Assembly (NCBI RefSeq): GCF_002213415.1
Contig: NZ_NJGU01000001.1
Coordinates: forward strand, 186,001-250,000
Direction: 5' to 3'
Source of the DNA: Herbaspirillum robiniae
GTDB lineage: Bacteria > Pseudomonadota > Gammaproteobacteria > Burkholderiales > Burkholderiaceae_D
DNA length: 64,000 nt
The translations under genes and the position numbers were made by a program. Below are positions 9,584 through 17,840 of this stretch, in pieces. Every line of letters begins with the position of its first letter. Positions within the stretch are counted from its first letter, which is position 1. The notes below the pieces were generated by a model. It was given only the letters and a program-made list of their open reading frames with translations, made no database searches and was not told the DNA's origin.

Positions 9584-10522
9584 ATGACAAACTACATCAG
9601 CCGACCTCAACCCGAAGGGCTATTTCTAAATTGGTATAAGAATTTGCCTGACCGTGACGCTCAGCCTTCCCCGGCTGATCCTGATCCCGCAATAGGCGAG
9701 GACTTGAACTTCATTGACGAAGAGATGATGGAGGTTTCCAGATCTTCAAGCGTCATGCGAGGCGCTTTCTTGTTTTTTGGCCTGATTGGCCTGCTTGTCA
9801 TGGTATGGGTGGGAAACATCATGATTCGGGCGCTGAGCAGTCCGCTAGTGTCGGACTGGCTGGCAATCCTGGCGATGCTGATTCTGGTTGGCGGCATCAC
9901 TATCGTCCTGCGAGCGATCGAGCTCGATTTTCGCATGCCTCGCGACATGCCGATTCGTTTCAACCGACGCACACGTGAAATCATTGTCTATGACTATCCT
10001 CTCAGCCTGAATCCGTTCGCGCGGCGGCGGGCTGATATCCGACGGTTTAGTTGGGACGACGTGCAGGCGGAAATAAGCAAGATGGCTGGCTACAATGGCA
10101 AAGCATATCTTGTGCGCTATTCGCTCGTACTGGTGATTTGCACTCCGGGGACGGGCAATGTGATCGAGCGCGTCAATTTGAAGGGAAATGAGGTGAGCGA
10201 TGCTGCGTTGCCCGGAATCTGGGCGTATATCCGCAGCTACATGGCTGATGGTATTGCTAACTTGCCGGTAGCGATTGTTCGTCGCCGGGAAATTTCATTT
10301 CGGCGCAGTCTGTTCGCTTATATGCCGTATTTCGATCCATCGAAAGAAGGCTCCGAGATTCGAGCGCGCATGGGAGGCCTTGAATGGTCGCTTGCTTTGG
10401 TGTTGATTTGGTTTTTTTGGCTTCTTTTGCCGATCGGCGCGTTCAGTTATATCGCCTTGAGGTGCGCTCCGGAGCCGAAATGGCCGACGCCCGTGAACGA
10501 AGAGTGTCACCGTGGGAAATAG
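9584..10522 (+). CDS. Second DUF6708 membrane protein (immunity paralogue)
   Basis: The 312-residue product is clearly paralogous to the protein at 8355-9296: both carry YSLSLNPFARRR-like, AGYNGKAY, LKGN and RSLFxYMPYFDPS blocks and the same three hydrophobic segments. Most other positions differ, so it is not a recent tandem copy. The DNA is visibly more AT-rich than the flanking T6SS genes, which suggests acquisition from elsewhere. The start is uncertain: ATG at 9584 is chosen, with TTG at 9572 in the same frame, and neither has a strong ribosome binding site. It probably protects against a variant VasX-type toxin for which no effector gene is present here (an orphan immunity gene). Confidence 0.75.
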   Translation: MTNYISRPQPEGLFLNWYKNLPDRDAQPSPADPDPAIGEDLNFIDEEMMEVSRSSSVMRGAFLFFGLIGLLVMVWVGNIMIRALSSPLVSDWLAILAMLILVGGITIVLRAIELDFRMPRDMPIRFNRRTREIIVYDYPLSLNPFARRRADIRRFSWDDVQAEISKMAGYNGKAYLVRYSLVLVICTPGTGNVIERVNLKGNEVSDAALPGIWAYIRSYMADGIANLPVAIVRRREISFRRSLFAYMPYFDPSKEGSEIRARMGGLEWSLALVLIWFFWLLLPIGAFSYIALRCAPEPKWPTPVNEECHRGK

Positions 10523-10713
10523 ACAGTGCTTTCTTGAGTTTTTCGCGCCATTGGGTTGACGCGTTTAATAGGTTTAATAAACGAACCCATCCGGCGAACA
10601 TGTAGCTGCGCGCCTTGTCCAATCTCGTCAAGAGCGCGCTATTCCCATAGCGATACCAAGAAATGCTCTGGATCTCCATGACAAGAAAATAACGGATCAG
10701 GAACGAGTCAACC

Positions 10714-11865
10714 ATGAAACTGCCTACGCTGAAATCCTTACTGGGGGCCAAGCCTGCCATGTCCGCCATCGATCATCTGCTCAATCCCATCAACGACAAC
10801 GCGCCCTGCGGCGAGGATCTGTCCTTCACGGCCGACCTCGACGCCATCGCCGAGGCGCGCCGCTTCGACGATCCGACGCTGGACCAGGGCGAGTGGGTGA
10901 CCGACATCAAGGAGGCCGACTGGCCCTTCGTCGAGCAGCATTGCGCACGCCTGATCGAAACGCGCAGCAAGGACCTGCGGCTGGCGGTGTGGTACTCGGA
11001 GGCCGCCTGCAAGACGCGCGGCCTGCGCGGCCTGGGCGACGGCCTGCTGCTGGTGGCGGGGCTGTTCGACCGCTACTGGGACGGCATGTACCCGCAGTCG
11101 GAAGAGGGCGACCACGACCAGCGCGTAGGCAACCTGACCTGGCTGCTCGCGCGCGCGGTGACGATGTCGCGCGAGATCGCATTGACCGAGGGGCGCGGCA
11201 CGGCCTTTTCGCTGATCGATTTCGACGGCGCGCGCGCCCGCGCGGCCAATGCCGAACGCGTCGCCAACGAAGGCGGGCAACCGGAAGAGGGCGTCAAGCT
11301 GGCAGTGATGGAGTCGGCCCGCAAGCGCAGCTCGCATGCCTTCTATGAGGCCATGCTGGCCGATTCGCACTACTGCGCGCAGGCGCTGGCGCAGCTGGAG
11401 GCGTCGGTGGATGTGCGCCTGGGTGTGGACGGCCCGGGTTTCTCGGCCGCGCGCGATGCGCTGGGCGTGGTGCGCGACACCGTGGCGCGCTTCGCCGCCG
11501 ATACCGGCCTGCGCACGACGCCGCCGGCGGACATGGGCGCCGCCGACGAGAACAGCGCCGCCGACGCGGCCCATCTGTCCGCGCAGTTGTCCGCGCAGTT
11601 GTCCGATGCAGCGCAGCCGGCCGGCGTGCCCACGGTGCAGAACGGCCCCATCCGCACCCGCGCCGAGGCGATCGCCCAGCTGCGCGCGGTGGCCGAGTTC
11701 TTCCGCCGCACCGAGCCGCACAGCCCGGTGGCGCACCTGGCCGACAAGGCCGCGCACTGGGGCGAGCTGCCGCTGCACGCCTGGCTGAAGACGGTGATCA
11801 AGGACAATGCCGCGCTGTCGCATGTGGAGGAGTTGCTGGGCTTGCAGCCGCCGCCGCAAGAGTAA
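10714..11865 (+). CDS. tssA: T6SS baseplate/cap protein TssA
   Basis: TssA-family proteins organise baseplate and sheath assembly in the cytoplasm. The 383-residue product has the ImpA N-terminal domain (about residues 30-170, with GEDLSFTADLDAIAEARR and SKDLRLAVWYSEA). A variable Ala/Asp/Gln-rich linker follows (about 265-310) containing a short SAQLSAQLS repeat. The conserved C-terminal block is RRTEPHSPVAHLADKA then WL. The ATG at 10714 follows AGGAACGAG; ATG at 10759 is an alternative. It is the last gene of the plus-strand T6SS run and is closed by a strong hairpin at 11892. The 190 bases upstream, next to the inserted DUF6708 gene, look disrupted relative to the original junction. Confidence 0.93.
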   Translation: MKLPTLKSLLGAKPAMSAIDHLLNPINDNAPCGEDLSFTADLDAIAEARRFDDPTLDQGEWVTDIKEADWPFVEQHCARLIETRSKDLRLAVWYSEAACKTRGLRGLGDGLLLVAGLFDRYWDGMYPQSEEGDHDQRVGNLTWLLARAVTMSREIALTEGRGTAFSLIDFDGARARAANAERVANEGGQPEEGVKLAVMESARKRSSHAFYEAMLADSHYCAQALAQLEASVDVRLGVDGPGFSAARDALGVVRDTVARFAADTGLRTTPPADMGAADENSAADAAHLSAQLSAQLSDAAQPAGVPTVQNGPIRTRAEAIAQLRAVAEFFRRTEPHSPVAHLADKAAHWGELPLHAWLKTVIKDNAALSHVEELLGLQPPPQE

Positions 11866-11891
11866 GCGGGCTTCTGATAAAAACAGCAAAG

Positions 11892-11930
11892 AAAAAAGCG
11901 GAACCGGTGCAAGCCGGTTCCGCTTTTTTA
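11892..11930. terminator. Bidirectional terminator between tssA and the minus-strand T6SS block
   Basis: A perfect 16-base stem, aaaaaagcggaaccgg / ccggttccgctttttt, flanks a six-base loop (tgcaag). The A-run on one side and T-run on the other make it usable for both convergent transcripts. Confidence 0.93.
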
Positions 11931-11945
11931 TTGTTCGCTGCTCAT

Positions 11946-11985
11946 GACGAACGACGCTGGGTCCAGGCTTTCGCCGGGACGACAA
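11946..11985 (-). repeat. REP-like intergenic repeat, copy A
   Basis: Read on the minus strand it gives gtcgtcccggcgaaagcctg followed by gacccagcgtcgtt. This closely resembles the copy at 58769-58805 and the short dispersed repeats common in Burkholderiales intergenic spaces. It is a degenerate inverted repeat. Confidence 0.6.
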
Positions 11986-12030
11986 GGGGAGGCCACTTGA
12001 GCCGCTGGCTGATCGAGTACCTGTCTGCCT

Positions 12031-12064
12031 GTCACCCTGGCGCAGGCCGGGACCGAGCGACGTC
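12031..12064 (+). repeat. REP-like intergenic repeat, copy B (diverged)
   Basis: gtcaccctggcgcaggccgg followed by gaccgagcgacgtc matches the same consensus, in opposite orientation to copy A about 50 bases away. Together A and B could fold back on each other. Confidence 0.5.
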
Positions 12065-12102
12065 AAACGGACGCGGAAACAGGAAAACGAAAGTCCCCCG
12101 GA

Positions 12103-12912
12103 TTACTTCGCGATCCGGAACTCAATGCGCCGGTTCTTGGCGCGCCCCTCGGCCGTGGCATTGGACGCCACCGGCCGATCCGGCCCCTGGCCCGAGGTGG
12201 TCAGCAGGCTGTCGTCCACGCCCTTGGCGCCGAGGTAGGCCTTGACCGAATCGGCGCGGGCCAGCGACAGCGAGACGTTACTGGCGCGCAGGCCCTCGTT
12301 GTCGGTGTTGCCGATGATCTCCACGTGGCGGCCCTTGAGCTTCAACATGGTGGCGGCGATCTCGTCGAGGATGCGCTTGCCTTCCGGCGTCAGCGTGGCC
12401 TGGCCGCTTTCGAAGGAGACCACGCGGTTGGCCAGCGCATTGTCCAGCAGCCCCTGCTCGGAGGCGGAGACGCGCAGGCCGTTGTTGACCGTATAGGACG
12501 AGTTCAGGCTGCTGGCCATGTCGCTGGCGATCTGCTGGCGCTGCGCCTCGTTGGCGACTTCGCCGCTGATGCTGATGGCGGTGCCGTCGATCTTCAGCTG
12601 GCCGCGGCTGACCGCCTTCAGGTTGGGCGAGATCAGCTTTTGCACGTGGTTGTTCCAGTTGGCCGGCAGCACCACCTGGCCGACCGCGATCTGGTCGACC
12701 ACGCGCTCGGCGCCGTAGACCTCGCGCAGGCGCGCCAGCGCGGCGGCCTTGCTGGCCTCGTCGGGCACGGTGCCGGTGACCAGCACCTGGCCCGGCGCTG
12801 GCGTGGCCACCGGCGGCGCGACGTTTTGCGCCGAGGCGGCGCCGGCGTTGGCGAACAGGGCCGCGACCACGAAGGCGGCCCGGCTCAGGGAGAAGAGGGA
12901 GGACGTGTTCAA
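12103..12912 (-). CDS. OmpA-family periplasmic protein with BON-like region, T6SS-associated
   Basis: The 269-residue protein has a Sec signal peptide (residues 1-28, cleavage after ASA). Two BON-like segments follow (about 43-80 and 98-150). The C-terminal OmpA/MotB peptidoglycan-binding domain (about 165-268) retains NTDNEG, the LSLARADSVKAYL helix and NRRIEF with the Asp and Arg used to bind diaminopimelate. It likely anchors the T6SS trans-envelope complex to peptidoglycan. Unlike TagL it is exported rather than inserted by an N-terminal membrane helix. It begins three bases after the tagF stop, so it is co-transcribed with tssM and tagF. Confidence 0.87.
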   Translation of the reverse strand: MNTSSLFSLSRAAFVVAALFANAGAASAQNVAPPVATPAPGQVLVTGTVPDEASKAAALARLREVYGAERVVDQIAVGQVVLPANWNNHVQKLISPNLKAVSRGQLKIDGTAISISGEVANEAQRQQIASDMASSLNSSYTVNNGLRVSASEQGLLDNALANRVVSFESGQATLTPEGKRILDEIAATMLKLKGRHVEIIGNTDNEGLRASNVSLSLARADSVKAYLGAKGVDDSLLTTSGQGPDRPVASNATAEGRAKNRRIEFRIAK

Positions 12913-12915
12913 GGT

Positions 12916-13902
12916 TCAGGCTCCGATGAAGGCTTCGCGGAATGAGTCGAGGGCGGATTTGAGCGACAGGTCGGGATGGGCCAGGTAGCTGGAGAGCTTC
13001 TGGATGCCGTAGTCGCCGCTGACGTGTTCCTCGATCCAGTCGGCCTCGTCGAAGGCGATGTTGTGCTCGGCTCCGGCCTGGGCGTCGATCACCGAATGCA
13101 GCGTGCGCGGCGAGGCGCCGGAGAAGCCCAGGAACAGGCAGGGCTGCTGGCCCAGGCGCGTCATGAACAGCGCCAGCTCGAAATCGGCGCGCGAGAGGAA
13201 GGGCGTGATCAGGTGCATCCAGAAGCTGGCCACCATGCTGCGATACATCGGGTCGCGCGGCAGCGGCAGGATCAGGTTCTTGTCCAGGCGGCTGGAGGTG
13301 CTGGCCATCACCGGCTGTAGCAGCAGGCCCAGCGCCAGCAGCAACTGGCGCGGCGTGCCGGCGAAGCCGGCCTGGCCCAGCATCTGCTGTAGCGAGCCCA
13401 GCGTCTGCATGTCCATGAAGTCGGCGAAGGCGGCGCTGTAGCCGGCGCTGTTGATGTCCAGCTCCAGCGTGGTCGAGGCCAGCGTCTGCAGCGGCGTGCC
13501 GGGGTCGGGGGCGGTGAGCACGCTGGTGGTCAGCGCCTCCAGGCGCGTCCACAGGCGCGCGAGGATCAGCGGGCTGTTGCTGACGAAGGCCACCGGGTCG
13601 TCGACCTCGATGGCGCTCATCGAGATGAACGGGAAGCGGCGCTGCGACTGGTCGCCGCTGGCGCGCAGGTGGCCGGCGATGGCGCGGCGGCTCTTCGGGC
13701 CCATGACCGCGAAGTGGAGCGGCTCGATGCCGTCGTAGATGATCTTCCAGCGCGGATCGCGCGAGAGCATCTCCATGGTTTGCGCCAGCCAGTTGTCTAG
13801 CAGCGTGATCAGGGCGGCGTTGTCGGTAGCCTTGATGAAGTCCCCGCGGGTGGGGATCTTGCCGAAGTACCCTACCTTGATCGGGGTGCCGGTTGCGCTC
13901 AT
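12916..13902 (-). CDS. tagF: T6SS-associated protein TagF (ImpM family)
   Basis: The 328-residue product begins with KVGYFGKIPTRGDFIK, the hallmark of the TagF/ImpM family (DUF2094), and continues with RRFPFISMSA. In Pseudomonas TagF is a post-translational repressor of T6SS assembly acting with Fha and the threonine phosphorylation pathway. The length is larger than the shortest family members because of a C-terminal extension. The ATG overlaps the tssM stop by four bases, indicating translational coupling. Confidence 0.92.
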   Translation of the reverse strand: MSATGTPIKVGYFGKIPTRGDFIKATDNAALITLLDNWLAQTMEMLSRDPRWKIIYDGIEPLHFAVMGPKSRRAIAGHLRASGDQSQRRFPFISMSAIEVDDPVAFVSNSPLILARLWTRLEALTTSVLTAPDPGTPLQTLASTTLELDINSAGYSAAFADFMDMQTLGSLQQMLGQAGFAGTPRQLLLALGLLLQPVMASTSSRLDKNLILPLPRDPMYRSMVASFWMHLITPFLSRADFELALFMTRLGQQPCLFLGFSGASPRTLHSVIDAQAGAEHNIAFDEADWIEEHVSGDYGIQKLSSYLAHPDLSLKSALDSFREAFIGA

Positions 13903-16900
13903 TGCGTAGCCCCTGTGGTGGTTTGTTGGTTTTGTGATGGTGAAGCCGGCGGCGCCTGCGGTGCGGGTGCGCCCGCCGGGCTCGGGTTCGCCGGGGCGGA
14001 TGGCGCCGGCTGGCCGGGCGCGGCCGGGGTTGTGGACGGGGCCGCTGCGGCCATCGGCGCGCCGCCGGCGATCGTCTCCGGCAGCTTCAGGCCGCGCAGG
14101 GCGGCGGTGCCGCGAGCGGCGCCGTTGCCGTTGCCCGAGACCTCGGCGCTGCTGATGATCTTCAGGTTGACCACCACGGTGACGCCCTCATTGGTCCACG
14201 ACAGCTCGAAGGCGCCATTGTCGCGACGCTTGCGCTGGGCCGTGTTGATCAGGCGCTCCAGGCCGAAGCGGCCGGGCTGGTTGGCCACTTCCACGGTGCG
14301 CCCGTCATAGGTGACGGCGGTCACGCGCGCACCGGGCGAACCCTGCGGATTGGGCCAGATGAAGTTGGTCCACTGCGCCTGGGTATTGCGGTAGCGCAGC
14401 TGCTGGCCGTCGATCTCGATGGTGTATTCCAGCGCGCCGGGGGCCGGCTGCGGCTGGATCTGGAACACCGTCTGCGCATCGCCCGCGCCACCGCCCGCCG
14501 CGCCGCCGTTGGCGGCGCCCGGGGTGCTGATCCAGTCGGCGAAGCTGGTGGTGATGGCCGGCGACAGCGTGATGCCCATGTCGGCCCACTTGCGCGGCGA
14601 GAGCGCGTCGCCGCGGCGCACCACCAGCGGTCCCATGGAGCTGGTGACGAACTTGGAGATGGCGCCATTTTCGCCGAAGACCGTGCCGATCTCGCCGCCG
14701 TTGGCCTCGATCTTGGAGTTGGGCGAGAACGGGTACTTGGCCGCCAGGTTGCTCTGGAACGGTTCATACACCTGGGCGCGCCAGATCTTGTTGACCTCGC
14801 CCTCGGTGGGACGGATCAAGGCGTTGAAGCCCTGCACCAGCGGACGCACCAGCAGCGGGCGCAGCACGGTCTTTTGCTGGTCGTTCAGGCCGGGCAGCAT
14901 TTCCTCGTCGACGAACTTGAGCGAATCGGACAGTTCCGAGCCGTTGCCTTCCAGCGTCTGCTGCATCAGCTGCTTGGCGCCGGGGCCGGTGTCGCCCTGG
15001 TTCTTGATGGTGTTCAAGCGGGTGCGCAGCTTGGAGAGATTCTCCATGTAGCCGCGCAACAGCGAAGTGTTGTCCTTGTTGACCACCAGGCGCGCCACGC
15101 CGGCGAACTCGCGGCCCACCGGCCCCATCGGGATGGCGCTGGTGCCGTCGGCGTTGAGCTGGGTGGGCACCGGCGCCGGCGAGCGGCGCAGGATGGTTTC
15201 CTTGAACCAGCCCATGAAGCCGCGGCGCGCGTTGGCCAGGCCCGCGTCCACCAGCGAGGGGTTGTCCCAGGAGGTTTCGTCGTAGACGGTGTTGATCACC
15301 TTGTTCAGCGGCGAGGTGATCGGGTCGCCCAGGCGATTCATGGCGTTGGTGGCGTCATCCAAGTTGCGCAGCTCGATGATGCTCACGCCCTGCAGGAATT
15401 TCTGCCATTCGCGGGCGTACTCGGTCTTGTACTGCGTCACCAGCGCCTTCTGGATCTGCTCGGGGCTGCCTTCCAGCGTCAGGTCGTCCTTGGCGGAGGT
15501 CTTGAGCACCCAGTCGGCGCTTTGCAGTTCCTTGTTGGCGGCTTCCTTGAAGGCGTCCTGCACGAACTTTTCCCAGGCGTCGCGGGTGAAGGTGCCGGGG
15601 ATGGCGTAGCTGCCCATGACCAGTTCCTTGTCCTTGTCGCCGACGATGCGCGCCACCGTCATGGAGGCGAAGCGGGTCGCGGCGCGCGCCTTGACGTCGG
15701 CGTACACGCGCTCGCGCGCCGGCATGCCGCGCACCACGCGGCGCAGGTTCTCGCGGGTCTGGTCGACCAGCGTCAGCTTGTTGTCGACGGTGGGCCAGGA
15801 GGGGTCATTGATCTGTTCCAGCGAGAAGCTGATCAGGCGCTCTGCGCTGCGGATCATCTGCTCGCGCGGCATGGTGCCGCGGTTGGTTTCCAGCCAGCCG
15901 CGCCAGAAGCGGGTGATCTGGTCGTTCAGGTGGCTGGACTCGGCGCGCGACTTGTCGGACAGCATCAGGTAGGTCTTGAGCGCGTTGTAGGCGTCCTCCA
16001 CGCTGGTGGCGGAGCTGTCCTTGTAAGTGCGCAGGGCATTGGCGGCCTGCGCCGCCTGGGCCGCGCTGTCGGCCACCGGGGTGATGGCGCCGGCCTGCGG
16101 CGGGCGCGACATCGGCTCCAGGCGGCCCGAGTTGGCGTTCACTTCCAGCAGGTAGCTCTCGATGCTGCCGGCCACCGGCTTCAACATGATTTCCTTGATG
16201 CCGGCGAAGTATTCCTCGCGCAGCTTGCGTTCCAGCAGGTCGCCCTGGTACAGCCCCAGGCCCACCGACACCGGCCGGCTGGCGCGGTAGCGGTCGAGCT
16301 GCTCGATGCGGTCCTGCAGGATCTCCAGCGCCTCGAAGCGCGATTGCAGGTCCAGGCGTTTTTCCTGCAGCTTGACGGCCTTGTCCATGTCGGCCTGGAC
16401 ATTGGCCACCAGCTGGCGGTTGCCCATGTAGGACCAGCTCCAGCCACCCAACAGCGCGCCCAGCACGGCGATGGCGCCGAAGAAGGTGGCGTAGCGCACG
16501 CGGATCTTGTTGCGGCTGGTGTACTGCGCCACCAGCTGCTTGTCGGCGAAGATCACCTGCTTGAACAGGTTGTGCAGGAAGAAGCCGTGCTGCGAGAAGA
16601 TCTCGCGCTGCGGCTTGTGCTCCAGCGCCAGGCCGAAACGGTCGGCGATGCGCTGCGAGGAGGCGCTCACGGTGGCGCCTTCCTGCAGCGCGCTGGTGAA
16701 GTAGAAGCCGCGGAACACCGGCTTGAACTGGAACGGGTTCTCCTCGAACAGCGTGGCCACGAAGGAGCGCAGCACGCCCTTGATGGAAGAGAATTCCAGC
16801 GGGAAGGTCAGCACGCCCGGCGCCATGCTCTCGCCGCGCTTGACCGACATATTGGCCAGGCTCATTTCCTTGAGCCCGTTGTAGAGCTCGTCGAAGCGCT

Positions 16901-17810
16901 CGTCGAAGAAGCCGGCGACCTCCTGGCCGCTGCGCTTGCGGTCGTAGGCCAGGGTGGCGCCCCAGACGCGGTCGCGTTCGCCGCGCTCGGTGTCGAGGAA
17001 GAATTCGTTGAAGCCGGTGATCAGGTCGGCCTTGGTGAAGACCACGTAGACCGGCGCGAACACTTCCAGCTTCTCGGTCAGCTCCTGGACGCGCTGGCGC
17101 AGGTTCTTGGCCAGGTTGATGGCGAATTCGGGACGGTTGCCGGTCAGCTCGGCGATGCTCACCGCGATGATGATGCCGTTGATCGGCGCCTGCTTGCGGT
17201 AGCGCTTGAGCAGGCCGAGGAAGCTGAACCACTCGTTGCGGTCTTCCTCGTAGACCGAATAACGGCCGGCGGTGTCGAGCAGGATGCCGTCGGTGGTGAA
17301 GAACCAGTCGCAGTTGCGGGTGCCGCCCACGCCGTGCACGATCTTGCCGCCCTTGTCGGCGAACGGGAACTGCAGGCCGGAGTTGGCGATGGCGGTGCTC
17401 TTGCCGGCCGCCGGGTTGCCGATCACCATGTACCAGGGCAGCTCATAGAGCGCCGCCGAACCGGACTTCTGGCCCAGCTTGGAGGTCTTGATGGTGTTGA
17501 TGGCCTCCAGCATGCGGGTGCGCAGCGCGGCGACATCCTCGCGCTGGGCGCTGTCGCTGGTGGCGGCCACCGACTGGCTGGCCTGCTGCTCGAGCACGGC
17601 GCCCAGCTTGCCGGCGGCGCGCCTGGCCTTCCAGCGCTTGTAAAGCCAGAAGGCCAGCCAGGCCAGCAGGGCGATGCCGAGGATCGCAGCGGCCCAGACC
17701 AGGGCCACCTCCAGGGTATCGGCGCCGATGAACAGGATCGCCGCCAGCGCGGCGAAGCCGAGGATGACGAGGGTGCGTGTATCGCTGAGGAAATGCCAGA
17801 TTCGATGCAT
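13899..17810 (-). CDS. tssM: T6SS inner-membrane protein TssM (IcmF family)
   Basis: TssM forms the T6SS membrane complex with TssJ and TssL. The 1303-residue protein has two N-terminal membrane helices (about residues 12-55). A cytoplasmic GTPase-like domain follows with Walker A GNPAAGKST (131-139), and a third membrane helix lies near 432-455 (FFGAIAVLGALLGGWSW). The large periplasmic IcmF-related and IcmF C-terminal domains complete the fold. The last 60 residues form a Pro/Ala-rich low-complexity tail not needed for the core fold. A complete Walker A suggests NTP binding is retained. The gene is followed by tagF with an overlap and preceded by the 512-residue membrane protein 30 bases upstream. 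Confidence 0.96.
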   Translation of the reverse strand: MHRIWHFLSDTRTLVILGFAALAAILFIGADTLEVALVWAAAILGIALLAWLAFWLYKRWKARRAAGKLGAVLEQQASQSVAATSDSAQREDVAALRTRMLEAINTIKTSKLGQKSGSAALYELPWYMVIGNPAAGKSTAIANSGLQFPFADKGGKIVHGVGGTRNCDWFFTTDGILLDTAGRYSVYEEDRNEWFSFLGLLKRYRKQAPINGIIIAVSIAELTGNRPEFAINLAKNLRQRVQELTEKLEVFAPVYVVFTKADLITGFNEFFLDTERGERDRVWGATLAYDRKRSGQEVAGFFDERFDELYNGLKEMSLANMSVKRGESMAPGVLTFPLEFSSIKGVLRSFVATLFEENPFQFKPVFRGFYFTSALQEGATVSASSQRIADRFGLALEHKPQREIFSQHGFFLHNLFKQVIFADKQLVAQYTSRNKIRVRYATFFGAIAVLGALLGGWSWSYMGNRQLVANVQADMDKAVKLQEKRLDLQSRFEALEILQDRIEQLDRYRASRPVSVGLGLYQGDLLERKLREEYFAGIKEIMLKPVAGSIESYLLEVNANSGRLEPMSRPPQAGAITPVADSAAQAAQAANALRTYKDSSATSVEDAYNALKTYLMLSDKSRAESSHLNDQITRFWRGWLETNRGTMPREQMIRSAERLISFSLEQINDPSWPTVDNKLTLVDQTRENLRRVVRGMPARERVYADVKARAATRFASMTVARIVGDKDKELVMGSYAIPGTFTRDAWEKFVQDAFKEAANKELQSADWVLKTSAKDDLTLEGSPEQIQKALVTQYKTEYAREWQKFLQGVSIIELRNLDDATNAMNRLGDPITSPLNKVINTVYDETSWDNPSLVDAGLANARRGFMGWFKETILRRSPAPVPTQLNADGTSAIPMGPVGREFAGVARLVVNKDNTSLLRGYMENLSKLRTRLNTIKNQGDTGPGAKQLMQQTLEGNGSELSDSLKFVDEEMLPGLNDQQKTVLRPLLVRPLVQGFNALIRPTEGEVNKIWRAQVYEPFQSNLAAKYPFSPNSKIEANGGEIGTVFGENGAISKFVTSSMGPLVVRRGDALSPRKWADMGITLSPAITTSFADWISTPGAANGGAAGGGAGDAQTVFQIQPQPAPGALEYTIEIDGQQLRYRNTQAQWTNFIWPNPQGSPGARVTAVTYDGRTVEVANQPGRFGLERLINTAQRKRRDNGAFELSWTNEGVTVVVNLKIISSAEVSGNGNGAARGTAALRGLKLPETIAGGAPMAAAAPSTTPAAPGQPAPSAPANPSPAGAPAPQAPPASPSQNQQTTTGATQ

Positions 17811-17840
17811 GATGTAGGCGATTCTTGATAGGAGTTATTT

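Noticed and set aside
10443-10769. Minus-strand ORF with protein-like segment (YMFAGWVRLLNLLN)
   Set aside because: Considered as a transposase or gene remnant in the disrupted spacer before tssA, but no family was recognised and part overlaps the DUF6708 and tssA genes.
11575-11604. Short tandem repeat in tssA
   Set aside because: Twelve-base repeats in a variable linker encoding SAQLSAQLS; ordinary low-complexity, not a separate element.
14874-17828. Long plus-strand ORF of 984 codons opposite tssM
   Set aside because: It is antisense to a clear TssM; its composition is the GC-frame shadow (His/Gln/Val/Ala rich) with no domain or ribosome binding site.
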